Positions 45,316-53,752 of a DNA stretch of 64,000 nt are shown piece after piece. The translations under genes were made by a program, and so were the position numbers. This DNA is from Vibrio sinaloensis (GTDB taxonomy: Bacteria > Pseudomonadota > Gammaproteobacteria > Enterobacterales > Vibrionaceae). The notes beneath the pieces were generated by a model that did not search any database, was not told where the DNA came from, and saw only the letters and a program-made list of their open reading frames with translations. Every line of letters starts with the position of its first letter. Within the stretch, counting starts at the first letter, position 1. Location of the stretch: assembly GCF_023195835.1 (NCBI RefSeq), contig NZ_CP096200.1, forward strand, positions 992,001 through 1,056,000, in the 5' to 3' direction.

Positions 45316-46163
45316 AGTACGAGTTCATTGAAAGTTATACCAGTGAGTACTCGATTAGCTTAATGTGTCGCACGTTAGAAGTCAGTCGAAGTGGTTACTA
45401 CAAGTGGTGCCATCATACGCCAAGTGAGCGTTCACAGCGGCGCGAACGCTTTGAACAACTAATCATGTGTACCTTTGCCCAATATCGGGCGCGTTACGGT
45501 TCAGTGCGAATAGCAGAAGAGTTAAACGAAGCAGGCTATGCCTGCTGCGTGAACTATGTGGCTGATATCATGAATGAAAAAGGTGTCAGGGCTCGTAATG
45601 GTAAAGGGTTTAAATACAGCAAGGATGTGGCGGCTATGACGAATGTTGCTGATAATTTACTGCGTAGAGACTTTGAGTCTGAGGCTCCGAATCAGAAGTG
45701 GGTCACGGACATCACGTATATCTGGGTGAAGAGCCGTTGGCTCTTCTTGGCGACTGTGATGGATTTGCATTCAAGGCGCATCGTGGGTTGGTCGCTAGGG
45801 ACAACCATGACCGTCGAGCTCATCACTAATGCGTTAAAAATGGCGTTTGAGTCACGTAAGCCGCCTAAGGGCGTCATTATCCACTCAGACCGGGGTGTAC
45901 AATACAGAGCCTATAAATATCAAGACTTCATGCGCAAGCATGGAGGTGTACCGAGCATGAGTCGACAGGGCAACTGTTGGGATAATGCGGTGATGGAGTC
46001 GTTCTACAGTCGACTGAAAGTCGAACTGATATACGCAGAAGACTATCAAACTGTCGAAGAAGCCCGAATGGGTATCTTCGAATACATCGAGGTATTTTAC
46101 AATCGCAAGAGAAGACACTCAGCGTTGGGGCATGTCAGCCCGGTTGAGTACGAAAGTATGTAG
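45312..46163 (+). CDS. IS3 OrfB transposase, copy E
   Basis: Protein identical to OrfB of copy A. Confidence 0.93.
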   Translation: MKYEFIESYTSEYSISLMCRTLEVSRSGYYKWCHHTPSERSQRRERFEQLIMCTFAQYRARYGSVRIAEELNEAGYACCVNYVADIMNEKGVRARNGKGFKYSKDVAAMTNVADNLLRRDFESEAPNQKWVTDITYIWVKSRWLFLATVMDLHSRRIVGWSLGTTMTVELITNALKMAFESRKPPKGVIIHSDRGVQYRAYKYQDFMRKHGGVPSMSRQGNCWDNAVMESFYSRLKVELIYAEDYQTVEEARMGIFEYIEVFYNRKRRHSALGHVSPVEYESM

Positions 46164-46314
46164 TTATGTACTGTCTACTTTTTGTGGGGTACACCAGCGA
46201 CTAAGCAAAAAATCTTCTCTATCTCTCTTTCTCGCTCTCTCTAGCCATCGGTTTTTCGGTGTCGGCAGTTCAGCATTGTCGGCCCAAGTCCTTGAATCAC
46301 TCAGGCCGTAAAAC

Positions 46315-46485
46315 ATGCCAAATTTCGAGGGCTGCCTCATTGGTTTTCGGAGTAGGTTTGTGGTGAATTTGGCTGGCTCAAAGCGCTGTAAGAGCAAGTT
46401 TATTGAAGGTTCATCTTCGCTGGTTTTTCTCAGCGTTGAGTTTCCCGAAGCAAAAACCGAGTCGCTAGCTGAAATTCACCATTAG
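46315..46485 (+). CDS. Recurrent cassette ORF2, 56 aa (cassette 30)
   Basis: Intact member starting MPNFEGCLIGFRSRFVVNL, very close to the cassette 3 copy. ORF1 upstream would be intact but for IS copy E. Confidence 0.4.
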   Translation: MPNFEGCLIGFRSRFVVNLAGSKRCKSKFIEGSSSLVFLSVEFPEAKTESLAEIHH

Positions 46486-46622
46486 TCACTTGTTAGAAAT
46501 TGGTCTGTAACATAGTGACTTCCGTTGTTCGGTGAATCACAAAAAGTGCTTGGTTTGTTTGTGGTTTTTCGTGTCTAAGGTAATCTTCATCTGCCCAACT
46601 TGGCTTGGTCGATGAACTCGCA

Positions 46623-46740
46623 TAACAAACAATTCAAGCAGACCCTCAACGCTCGCCGATTTTGGTTTGCGTCGGGTTTTGTGTTACCGAGGAATGCGGA
46701 AAGTGAGCCAGGGCGTTTCGGGCTACTTAATTGGGCGTTA
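46623..46740 (+). repeat. attC: attC site 30
   Basis: 118-nt site of the main type. Cut between 46737 and 46738. Confidence 0.9.
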
Positions 46741-46766
46741 TGTCCTTTTCGGTTTTTTGAGGTTCT

Positions 46767-47246
46767 ATGAAAATAAGAAAAATGAGCTCAGCTGATTTGC
46801 CAGCTTTGTATGATATTTACACTGACAAAGAGGTTGTGAACAACAATCGTTACTTGCCTGACATCAAAAGGGAAGAGTTCGAGTTAATGTTCAATGACAG
46901 CCAGCTTAATTTTGTCGCGGTTGAAAGCGATGGAGAACTCTTAGGTCATTTGGCTATTAACTCAACGTCAAAGCCGAGGCTAAAGCACTCCGCATCTTTT
47001 GGTATTGCGGTCGCCAAAACCTCCCGAGGAAAGGGTGTGGGTCGTTTCTTAATGGAATACTTACTGGCGTATTGTGATGAGCAGCTAAACTTGACGCGTT
47101 TGGAGTTAGAGGTGCATGCAAACAACGTTGCTGCGTTGGCACTATATAAATCCTTTGGTTTTGAAGTTGAGGGTACAAAACGTAAGGCCGTGCTTGTTGA
47201 AGAGGATTTAGTAGACATCGTCATCATGTCGAGAGTACGGACATAA
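46767..47246 (+). CDS. GNAT-family N-acetyltransferase, cassette 31
   Basis: A 159-residue RimJ/RimL-like acetyltransferase: MKIRKMSSADLPALYDIYTD, acetyl-CoA loop AVAKTSRGKGVGRFLMEYLL, and LEVHANNVAALALYKSFGFE. Such proteins acetylate amino termini, polyamines or drugs; the substrate is unknown. TGAGG precedes the ATG. Confidence 0.9.
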   Translation: MKIRKMSSADLPALYDIYTDKEVVNNNRYLPDIKREEFELMFNDSQLNFVAVESDGELLGHLAINSTSKPRLKHSASFGIAVAKTSRGKGVGRFLMEYLLAYCDEQLNLTRLELEVHANNVAALALYKSFGFEVEGTKRKAVLVEEDLVDIVIMSRVRT

Positions 47247-47363
47247 CAAACAATTTAAGCAGATTCGCAACGCTTGGCATTTTTGGTTTGAGTCGGTTTA
47301 AGTGTTTACGGCACAATGGTTTAGTTGGGTTGGCAGCGTTGCTCACTACTTAATTGGGCGTTA
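47244..47363 (+). repeat. attC: attC site 31
   Basis: 120-nt site overlapping the GNAT stop. Cut between 47360 and 47361. Confidence 0.88.
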
Positions 47364-47378
47364 GATTTTTCTAGAAAT

Positions 47379-47681
47379 ATGAATAGAATCAAAGCAATTT
47401 TAATCATCACTCTTGCCATACATGCAATACTGTTTCTTGCAGTAGAACATGCCTTTTCTAGAGGAAGTGATTTTCAAATTATGGCGCTTATCCTACTGTG
47501 GTGTGCTGGCTCCTTAACTGCTGCAACTAAGTTTCGCAAAGCAACTCGAGGGCAGCGAGGCAACACGTTTCTTATAAAACTGAGCCATGTGGTGTTGTGG
47601 TTAATAGCGCTCTTACCAATCAGTTTCGGGGGATTTTTGCTATTTCTGGTCGTCGCCTTAAATGGTGTGGATTTTAGGTGA
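47379..47681 (+). CDS. Small integral membrane protein, cassette 32
   Basis: A 100-residue protein with three hydrophobic segments (IKAILIITLAIHAILFLAV, FQIMALILLWCAGSLTA and VVLWLIALLPISFGGFLLFL) and a basic loop KFRKATRGQRG. No family was recognised. The start lies 18 bp past the cassette junction with only a weak ribosome site. Confidence 0.72.
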   Translation: MNRIKAILIITLAIHAILFLAVEHAFSRGSDFQIMALILLWCAGSLTAATKFRKATRGQRGNTFLIKLSHVVLWLIALLPISFGGFLLFLVVALNGVDFR

Positions 47682-47704
47682 CGGGAAACCAAAAAGTACA
47701 AATC

Positions 47705-47824
47705 TAACAAGCAATTTAAGCAGATTCGCAACGCTTGGCATTTTTGGTTTGAATTGGTTTTAGTGTTTACGGCACAATGGTTTAAGTGTGGTGGTCGCGT
47801 TGCTCACTACTTAATTGGGCGTTA
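47705..47824 (+). repeat. attC: attC site 32
   Basis: 120-nt site. Cut between 47821 and 47822. Confidence 0.88.
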
Positions 47825-47850
47825 GCCGTCAACGTCAAAATGGAGAAAAC

Positions 47851-48282
47851 ATGGAAGTCCAATTTTTAGAAAAAAACTCTGATTATGAGTCAGTCCTAGA
47901 GGTGTTGTTGCAACTTCGCCCAAATTACAACTTAGATACTTTGTCTGCTCAAATCGAGAAACAGCAATCAAATGGCTACCAAGTCGTCTATGTTAGATCG
48001 TCAGAAGGTGTGCTTGCGGCAGCAGGTTTTAGCGTAGGTGAAAAGCTGGCTTGGGGTAAGCATATTTACATTGAAGACTTGGTAACTAATGCTCAATTTC
48101 GTTCGCGTGGAGTAGGTCATTTTATTATCAATTGGTTTAAAATGTACGCCTTAGAAATCGGTTGTGAACAAATACATCTGGATTCTGGTGTTCAGCGTTT
48201 TCCGGCACATAAGTTCTACTTACGCGAAGGCTTTAATATCGCTAGTCACCACTTTTCTATGGTTGGTGTCCAAGACGGCTAA
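47851..48282 (+). CDS. GNAT-family N-acetyltransferase, cassette 33
   Basis: A 143-residue acetyltransferase: IYIEDLVTNAQFRSRGVGHF is the acetyl-CoA loop, and CEQIHLDSGVQRFPAHKFYL the following strand and helix. TGGAGAAAAC precedes the ATG. A decayed copy is in cassette 46. Confidence 0.89.
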   Translation: MEVQFLEKNSDYESVLEVLLQLRPNYNLDTLSAQIEKQQSNGYQVVYVRSSEGVLAAAGFSVGEKLAWGKHIYIEDLVTNAQFRSRGVGHFIINWFKMYALEIGCEQIHLDSGVQRFPAHKFYLREGFNIASHHFSMVGVQDG

Positions 48283-48401
48283 CAAAGCGTTTAAGACGGA
48301 TTCACAACGCTTGGCATTTTCAGTTTTAATCGGTTTTAGTGTTTACGAGACAATGGTTTAGGTTAGGTGGTCTGCGTTGCTCACCACTTAACGCGGCGTT
48401 A
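48280..48401 (+). repeat. attC: attC site 33
   Basis: 122-nt site of the second type. Cut between 48398 and 48399. Confidence 0.88.
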
Positions 48402-48426
48402 GCCGTCATGGAGCTTGCTATACTCA

Positions 48427-48448
48427 AAGTGATAGAATAGTATCACTT
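48427..48448. promoter_or_regulatory. Palindromic operator of the cassette 34 toxin-antitoxin operon
   Basis: AAGTGATA (48427-48434) and its complement TATCACTT (48441-48448) flank a 6-bp spacer, 25 bp upstream of the antitoxin start. Such palindromes bind the antitoxin or toxin-antitoxin complex for autorepression. Confidence 0.65.
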
Positions 48449-48472
48449 TAGTATTCCTTTGGAGCAGCTCTC

Positions 48473-48730
48473 ATGAAAGTAGAACTAGTTACATCACTTA
48501 AACGACAAGCAACTAAGATCCTCGCCGATCTCCACGATAGCAAAGAGCCAGTGTTAATTACTGAGCATGGTAAGCCATCTGCGTATCTCGTTGATGTTGA
48601 TGATTACGAATTTATGCAGAATCGTTTAGCTATTCTTGAGGGTATTGCAAGAGGTGAGCGTGCGCTAGCTGACGGTAAAGTGGTAAGTCATGATGAAGCC
48701 AAGGACAAAATGTCAAAATGGTTGAAGTAA
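48473..48730 (+). CDS. Phd/YefM-family antitoxin, cassette 34
   Basis: An 85-residue antitoxin: KVELVTSLKRQATKILADLH, PVLITEHGKPSAYLVDVDDY, then a toxin-binding C-terminus. TTGGAG precedes the ATG. It overlaps the toxin start by 13 bp, reads in the cassette direction and has its own operator. Confidence 0.9.
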   Translation: MKVELVTSLKRQATKILADLHDSKEPVLITEHGKPSAYLVDVDDYEFMQNRLAILEGIARGERALADGKVVSHDEAKDKMSKWLK

Positions 48731-49020
48731 TCTGGACTGAACCAGCGTTATCTGACCTCAATGATATCGCTGAATATATCGCACTTGAAAATATCGTAGC
48801 TGCAAAGCAGTTAGTACAAACGATCTTCTCGAAGGTCGAACGCCTACAAACTTTCCCGGAGTCAGGTCGTATTCCACCCGAACTAGAACATTTAAGTTAT
48901 CGTGAAGTTGTCGTTAATCCATGTCGTGTTTTCTATAAACAAGACGGTGACAAAGTATTTGTTCTGTTTGTTATGCGTGCAGAGAGAGATTTGAGAAAGT
49001 TCTTGTTGAGTAAGCAGTAA
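48718..49020 (+). CDS. RelE/ParE-family toxin, cassette 34
   Basis: A 100-residue toxin: VEVIWTEPALSDLNDIAEYI, LQTFPESGRIPPEL, SYREVVVNPCRVFYKQDGDK and VFVLFVMRAERDLRKFL. The P-(E)-(S)-GR and RVFY motifs are typical of the ParE branch. It is translationally coupled to the antitoxin. Confidence 0.9.
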   Translation: MVEVIWTEPALSDLNDIAEYIALENIVAAKQLVQTIFSKVERLQTFPESGRIPPELEHLSYREVVVNPCRVFYKQDGDKVFVLFVMRAERDLRKFLLSKQ

Positions 49021-49038
49021 CCTTTGGAAATGAGCGGC

Positions 49039-49156
49039 TAACAAACAATTCAAGCAGACCCTCAACGCGTGGCACTTTTGGTTTGCGTTGGGTTTTGTGT
49101 TGCCGAGTAATGCGGAAGGTTGGCCAGGGCGTTTCGGGCTACTTAATTGGGCGTTA
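49039..49156 (+). repeat. attC: attC site 34
   Basis: 118-nt site of the main type. Cut between 49153 and 49154. Confidence 0.9.
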
Positions 49157-49172
49157 TGTGCTCGGAGGAAAT

Positions 49173-49619
49173 ATGGAATTTCAGAAAGTCCAAAAAGCGG
49201 ACTTGGACGCAGTAACAAGGCTTGTTTCAGAGGTTTCGGCCAAGGACGTGCTTCCACTGCTTAATGCACAAGGAAAGCAAGAGTATAAGGACAGAGTCTT
49301 ACCTGACCTAGCAACCACTTTCGATGATGAGAGGTTTTCAGCAGTCAAGGCTGTATCGGGTGAGGAAATACTTGGTTTTGCTGCTTTGCGTGATGGGAAC
49401 TATTTAACGCACTTGTTTGTTGCTAGTTCGCAGCAGGGTTCAGGTTTAGGTCGTACGCTATTGAATCATTTGCTTAATCAGACAGACGCTAGTGAGGTTA
49501 GTCTGCGTTCATCTGTGAATGCTGTTGGGTTCTACAATCGCCATGGTTTCTTAGCAACAGGCGAAGAAGCAGAGTTCAACGGAATTCGTTTCGTGCCAAT
49601 GTCTTTAGTACGCACATAA
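49173..49619 (+). CDS. GNAT-family N-acetyltransferase, cassette 35
   Basis: A 148-residue protein with three residue changes from the cassette 12 copy (KAVSGEEI context, VASSQQG, FLATGE). The 5' leader with GGAGGAAAT is identical, but the following attC is of a different type, so the gene has been joined to two attC types. Confidence 0.9.
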   Translation: MEFQKVQKADLDAVTRLVSEVSAKDVLPLLNAQGKQEYKDRVLPDLATTFDDERFSAVKAVSGEEILGFAALRDGNYLTHLFVASSQQGSGLGRTLLNHLLNQTDASEVSLRSSVNAVGFYNRHGFLATGEEAEFNGIRFVPMSLVRT

Positions 49620-49734
49620 CAATCAATTCAAGCAGACCCTCAACGCTCAGCACTTTTGGTTTGCGTCGAGTTTAGTGTTGCCGAGCAATGCGGAAAGTGA
49701 GCCAGAGCGTTTCGGGCTACTTAATTGGGCGTTA
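49617..49734 (+). repeat. attC: attC site 35
   Basis: 118-nt site of the main type. Cut between 49731 and 49732. IS copy F begins 8 nt further on. Confidence 0.9.
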
Positions 49735-49805
49735 TGTTTCCGAGTACCCCACGTTTAGTAGACACTTTACTAAGTTAGATCTAGGGTCTAATTGAGAGGT
49801 GATTT

Positions 49806-50114
49806 ATGGCTAAACATCGTAATCCAGCGTACACCGAAGAGTTCCGCAAAGAAGCAGTGCGCCTGGCCAGTCTTCCTGGCCGAACAGCCGTCTCCGTTGC
49901 CAAGGAGTTGGGCATCAGTGCCCAGCAAATCCGGAACTGGAAGCGCCAGTTCACACGCCTATCTGATAAACAGTTTAACACCTTAGACGGTGTCGATTAT
50001 TCGAAGAAAGAGTCCGAAGAGCTTCGAGCGCTAAGGCGCGAGAACAAGCGTCTACGTGATGAGATGGAATTCCTAAAAAAGGTGTCGGCGTACTTCGCGA
50101 AGCAGCAAGAGTGA
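49806..50114 (+). CDS. IS3 OrfA, copy F
   Basis: Protein identical to OrfA of copy C. Confidence 0.92.
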   Translation: MAKHRNPAYTEEFRKEAVRLASLPGRTAVSVAKELGISAQQIRNWKRQFTRLSDKQFNTLDGVDYSKKESEELRALRRENKRLRDEMEFLKKVSAYFAKQQE

Positions 50115-50962
50115 AGTACGAGTTCATTGAAAGTTATACCAGTGAGTATTCGATTAGCTTAATGTGTCGCACGTTAGAAGTCAGTCGAAGTGGTTACTAC
50201 AAGTGGTGCCATCATACGCCAAGTGAGCGTTCAAAGCGGCGCGAACGCTTTGAACAACTGATCATGTGTACCTTTGCCCAATATCGGGCGCGTTACGGTT
50301 CAGTGCGAATAGCAGAAGAGTTAAACGAAGCAGGCTATGCCTGCTGCGTGAACTATGTGGCTGATATTATGAATGAAAAAGGTGTCAGGGCTCGTAATGG
50401 TAAAGGGTTTAAATACAGCAAGGATGTGGCGGCTATGACGAATGTTGCTGATAATTTACTGCGTAGAGACTTTGAGTCTGAGGCTCCGAATCAGAAGTGG
50501 GTCACGGACATCACGTATATCTGGGTGAAGAGCCGTTGGCTCTTCTTGGCGACTGTGATGGATTTGCATTCAAGGCGCATCGTGGGTTGGTCGCTAGGGA
50601 CAACCATGACCGTCGAGCTCATCACTAATGCGTTAAAAATGGCGTTTGAGTCACGTAAGCCGCCTAAGGGCGTCATTATCCACTCAGACCGGGGTGTACA
50701 ATACAGAGCCTATAAATATCAAGACTTCATGCGCAAGCATGGAGGTGTACCGAGCATGAGTCGACAGGGCAACTGTTGGGATAATGCGGTGATGGAGTCG
50801 TTCTACAGTCGACTGAAAGTCGAACTGATATACGCAGAAGACTATCAAACTGTCGAAGAAGCCCGAATGGGTATCTTCGAATACATCGAGGTATTTTACA
50901 ATCGCAAGAGAAGACACTCAGCGTTGGGGCATGTCAGCCCGGTTGAGTACGAAAGTATGTAG
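50111..50962 (+). CDS. IS3 OrfB transposase, copy F
   Basis: Protein identical to OrfB of copy C. Confidence 0.93.
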   Translation: MKYEFIESYTSEYSISLMCRTLEVSRSGYYKWCHHTPSERSKRRERFEQLIMCTFAQYRARYGSVRIAEELNEAGYACCVNYVADIMNEKGVRARNGKGFKYSKDVAAMTNVADNLLRRDFESEAPNQKWVTDITYIWVKSRWLFLATVMDLHSRRIVGWSLGTTMTVELITNALKMAFESRKPPKGVIIHSDRGVQYRAYKYQDFMRKHGGVPSMSRQGNCWDNAVMESFYSRLKVELIYAEDYQTVEEARMGIFEYIEVFYNRKRRHSALGHVSPVEYESM

Positions 50963-51198
50963 TTATGTACTGTCTACTTTTTGTGGGGTACACCAATTTC
51001 TTTTTGGTTCAGTACGTTATAATGTTAAAAATCAAGTCGAAAGCCGAAACGTGAATACGTCTCTCAGTGGTGGTCTCCTGAGACTGATGATGGCAGCCTC
51101 GATTTACTTTGCGTCAAATCCACCTGTTTTTGTGGTGCAGTTTCTCTTAGCGGAAACTGTGGGGTTTTTAACTAGTCAGACTAAGGAGGGAGAGCTTA

Positions 51199-51314
51199 TG
51201 GGTATGAAAATTATCAACAAAATTAGTAGTAAATTTAAGAAACTTTCAAAATGTGTTGCCATGTTTTGGGAGAACCACCGCTCTTTTAAGTTTAACTTAC
51301 TGATGATCTGGTGA
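51199..51314 (+). CDS. Possible small cationic peptide, cassette 36
   Basis: A 38-codon frame (MGMKIINKISSKFKKLSKCV ...) preceded by AAGGAGGGAG, the strongest ribosome site among the small frames of the array. The first half is basic and the end (FKFNLLMIW) is hydrophobic. A TATAAT lies at about 51017-51022, leaving a leader of about 170 nt. The layout is compatible with a type I toxin or a leader-controlled peptide, but this is speculative. A longer frame from 50931 starts inside IS copy F and is rejected. Confidence 0.4.
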
Positions 51315-51380
51315 AACTCCAGTGAAAAGAGCAAATTAGTAGGTGCGCATAGCCCAAACCACCTATAGTGCACTGAAATA

Positions 51381-51500
51381 TAACAAACAATTTAAGAGTG
51401 ATTCAGCACGCTTGGCATTTTTGGTTTGGGGTGAATTTAGTGTTTACGGTGGTCTATTTGAGTGTCGTGATCGCGTGCTTCACACCTTAATTGGGCGTTA
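51381..51500 (+). repeat. attC: attC site 36
   Basis: 120-nt site with a divergent centre. Cut between 51497 and 51498. Confidence 0.86.
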
Positions 51501-51525
51501 TACGCTTTTGAGGAAATAGCCCAAT

Positions 51526-51954
51526 ATGAACAAGGTAGTATTCAGAAATTGCGATGAGAATAGTCAGTATTGGGTTGCTCTAGAGAAGTTGTTTCAAACA
51601 GAATGGTCTAATTTTCTGTTCGCAGATACTTATAAGCCAGAATCTAATCTTCCACCGGTAATTGTCGCTCTCAGAGACAATCAAGTTATCGGTGGTCTTG
51701 CTTGCTCGCGCTTTAAAGAACCTCATGGTGACTCAGAAGTTATTTGGTTTAATGCTGTTTATGTTTCACCAGAGTGGCGTGGTCAAGGTATTGCTAGCGA
51801 ACTGATTAACCGAGGTGTTAGCCAAGTATCAGCAGCAACTCAAAGTAACCTGTATGCTTACACCAATGTACCATCGTTGTACGAGTCATTAGGTTGGTTA
51901 GCAGTTGACATTGAAAGTGGGCTAAATCATAAGGTTATGAAAGTTTCTTTGTAG
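51526..51954 (+). CDS. GNAT-family N-acetyltransferase, cassette 37
   Basis: A 142-residue acetyltransferase: WFNAVYVSPEWRGQGIASEL is the acetyl-CoA loop and YTNVPSLYESLGWLAV the C-terminal strand. It lies in an ordinary cassette with GAGGAAATAG near the start. Substrate unknown. Confidence 0.89.
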   Translation: MNKVVFRNCDENSQYWVALEKLFQTEWSNFLFADTYKPESNLPPVIVALRDNQVIGGLACSRFKEPHGDSEVIWFNAVYVSPEWRGQGIASELINRGVSQVSAATQSNLYAYTNVPSLYESLGWLAVDIESGLNHKVMKVSL

Positions 51955-51968
51955 TGTCAGCACGCGTA

Positions 51969-52059
51969 TAACAAAGCATTTAAGAGTGATTCGCAACGCT
52001 TGGCGTTTTCGCTTCGCTCAAGTATAGCCAAGCGTCGCTCACACCTTAATGCGGCGTTA
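51969..52059 (+). repeat. attC: attC site 37 (short type)
   Basis: 91-nt site. Cut between 52056 and 52057. Confidence 0.87.
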
Positions 52060-52092
52060 TGAGCACACGCAAGAAAGGAAGTCTGCGGATAA

Positions 52093-52515
52093 ATGAAGTA
52101 CTCAGAAAGGGCAGCCCGTAGTAACGACTTCGACTTTTTGTTTGAGTTAAAGAAAGCGGCAGAATACGAGGCGGTGTCACGTGTTTTTGGTTGGGACGAA
52201 TCACTTCAGCGTCACTTGCACGAAGTTGAATGGTCTAAGGCTAAACCGACAATAATTGAAATCGATGGTAAGAGAATCGGGAGCTACCTATTCAAACCGC
52301 AGGGCGGTGGCTACTACTTCGGTCGTTTCTTTTTGCTTCCAGACTATCAAGGTAAAGGTATTGGAAGTGCTGTTATCAAAGACTGTATTGGCAAAGCGAA
52401 GTCGCAACCTATAACTCTGTGTTACCTAGTAGGTAATCAAGTCCACAGCTTATATGAGCGACATGGCTTCAGGGTTACACATCAAGATGAGCACTTTGTT
52501 CATATGTGCAACTAG
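52093..52515 (+). CDS. GNAT-family N-acetyltransferase, cassette 38
   Basis: A 140-residue acetyltransferase: RFFLLPDYQGKGIGSAVIKD is the acetyl-CoA loop, and VHSLYERHGFRVT the last conserved element. GGAAG lies 14 nt before the ATG. Substrate unknown. Confidence 0.88.
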   Translation: MKYSERAARSNDFDFLFELKKAAEYEAVSRVFGWDESLQRHLHEVEWSKAKPTIIEIDGKRIGSYLFKPQGGGYYFGRFFLLPDYQGKGIGSAVIKDCIGKAKSQPITLCYLVGNQVHSLYERHGFRVTHQDEHFVHMCN

Positions 52516-52521
52516 TGCTCA

Positions 52522-52638
52522 TAACAAATTGTTCAAGCAGACAGCTAACGTTTGGCGATTTTGGTTTGGTTGGGTTTAGTGATTACGGTAGCTTCGTTTG
52601 AGTGCAGTGGTAGTTAGCTGCTACTTAACAAGGCGTTA
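52522..52638 (+). repeat. attC: attC site 38
   Basis: 117-nt site with unusual arms (CAAATTGTTCAAGCAGACAG and TTAACAAGGCGTTA). Cut between 52635 and 52636. Confidence 0.85.
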
Positions 52639-52756
52639 TGCGACTGAGCAAAAAATCTTCTATATCTCTCTTTCTCGCTCTCTTTGGCAGTCGGTTTTCG
52701 GTGTCGGCAATTTAGTATTGTCGGCCTAAATTCTTGAATCACTCAGGCCGTAAAAC

Positions 52757-52927
52757 ATGCCAAAGTTCGTGGGTTGCCTCATTACCTTTCAGAGTCGGTT
52801 GGGGGTGAGTTTCGCTGGCTCAAAGCGCTGTATGGGCAAGTCTATCGGTAGTTCATCGTCGCTGCTTGTTCTCAGCGTTGAGTTTCCCGAAGCAAAAGCT
52901 GAGTCACTAGCTGAAAATCACCATTAG
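52757..52927 (+). CDS. Recurrent cassette ORF2, 56 aa (cassette 39)
   Basis: Intact member starting MPKFVGCLITFQSRLGVSF. ORF1 upstream is cut to 25 codons by a TAG. Confidence 0.4.
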   Translation: MPKFVGCLITFQSRLGVSFAGSKRCMGKSIGSSSSLLVLSVEFPEAKAESLAENHH

Positions 52928-53064
52928 TCACTTGTTGGGCGTTGGTCTGTAACATAGTGACTTCGGCTGTTCGGTGAATCACAAAAAGTGTTTGGTTTGT
53001 TTGAGGTTTTTCTTATCTGAGGTAACCTTTCACTGCCCAACTTGGCTTGGTCGTTGAATTCGCA

Positions 53065-53182
53065 TAACAAACAATTCAAGCAGACCCTCAACGCGTGGCA
53101 CTTTTGATTTGCGTTGGGTTTGGTGTTACCGAGCAATGCGGAAAGTGAGCCAGGGCGTTTCGGGCTACTTAATTGGGCGTTA
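53065..53182 (+). repeat. attC: attC site 39
   Basis: 118-nt site of the main type. Cut between 53179 and 53180. Confidence 0.9.
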
Positions 53183-53379
53183 TGCGACTAAGCAAAAATC
53201 CTCTATGGCTCTCTTTTTCGTTCTCTCGGGCCATCGGTTTTCCGCGTTGGCTGGTTGTGAGTTTGGCTGGCGTAAAGTGTGGAAAGGGCAAGTTTATCGG
53301 CAGTTCAGCTTCGCTGGTTTTTCTCAGCGTTGAGTTTCTCGAAGCAAAAGCTCAGCCATGTGCTGAAATTCACCATTAG
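53182..53379 (+). CDS. Deletion-fused ORF1-ORF2, 65 aa (cassette 40)
   Basis: A deletion of about 90 bp joins the start MRLSKNPLWLSFSFSRAIGF in frame to the ORF2 body VVSLAGVKCGKGKFIGSS and its tail. The cassette is 452 bp instead of about 545. The survival of an open frame across the deletion is notable but may be chance. Confidence 0.38.
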   Translation: MRLSKNPLWLSFSFSRAIGFPRWLVVSLAGVKCGKGKFIGSSASLVFLSVEFLEAKAQPCAEIHH

Positions 53380-53516
53380 TCACCTGTTGGAAGTAGGTCT
53401 GTAATATAGTGACTTCGGCTGTTCAGTGACTCACAAAAAGTGTTTGGTTTGTTTGAGGTTTTTCGTGTCTGATGTAATCTTCATCTGCCCAACTTGGCTT
53501 GGTCGGTGAATTCGCA

Positions 53517-53634
53517 TAACAAACAATTCAAGCAGACCCTCAACGCTCGCCGATTTTGGTTTGCGTCGGGTTTGGTGTTACCGAGCAATGCGGAAAGTGA
53601 GTCAGTGCGTTTCGGGCTACTTAATTGGGCGTTA
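53517..53634 (+). repeat. attC: attC site 40
   Basis: 118-nt site of the main type. Cut between 53631 and 53632. Confidence 0.9.
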
Positions 53635-53752
53635 TGCGACTGAGCAAAAATCTTCTCTGGCTCTCTTTGTCGCTCTCTCTGGCCATCTGTTTTTCGGTGT
53701 CGGCAAGTCAGTATTGTCGGTTCAAGAACTTGGACCAGTCAGGCAGTAAAAC

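Larger units (their letters stand above)
44941..46196 (+). mobile_element. IS3-family element, copy E (1256 bp)
   Basis: Class of copy A, with a perfect 4-bp duplication GCGA (44937-44940 and 46197-46200). It splits ORF1 of the recurrent cassette 30 after its second codon, so the target site can be read exactly: TTAT|GCGA|CTAAGC. Confidence 0.93.
49740..50995 (+). mobile_element. IS3-family element, copy F (1256 bp, variant 2)
   Basis: Same variant as copy C by protein sequence. The left tetramer GTTT and right tetramer ATTT differ by one base, so either the duplication decayed or the flanks are recombinant. Confidence 0.92.

Noticed and set aside
24556..46397. Minus-strand frames in recurrent cassettes (MLLQRFEPAKFTT..., 24556-24771, 37455-37670, 38860-39126, 46164-46397)
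   Set aside because: Open in only a few of the 15 copies, some starting in attC or in the IS, and antisense to the better conserved tandem ORFs.
49083..49172. N-terminal extension of the cassette 35 GNAT gene through attC 34
   Set aside because: The GGAGGAAAT site and identity with the cassette 12 copy place the start at 49173.
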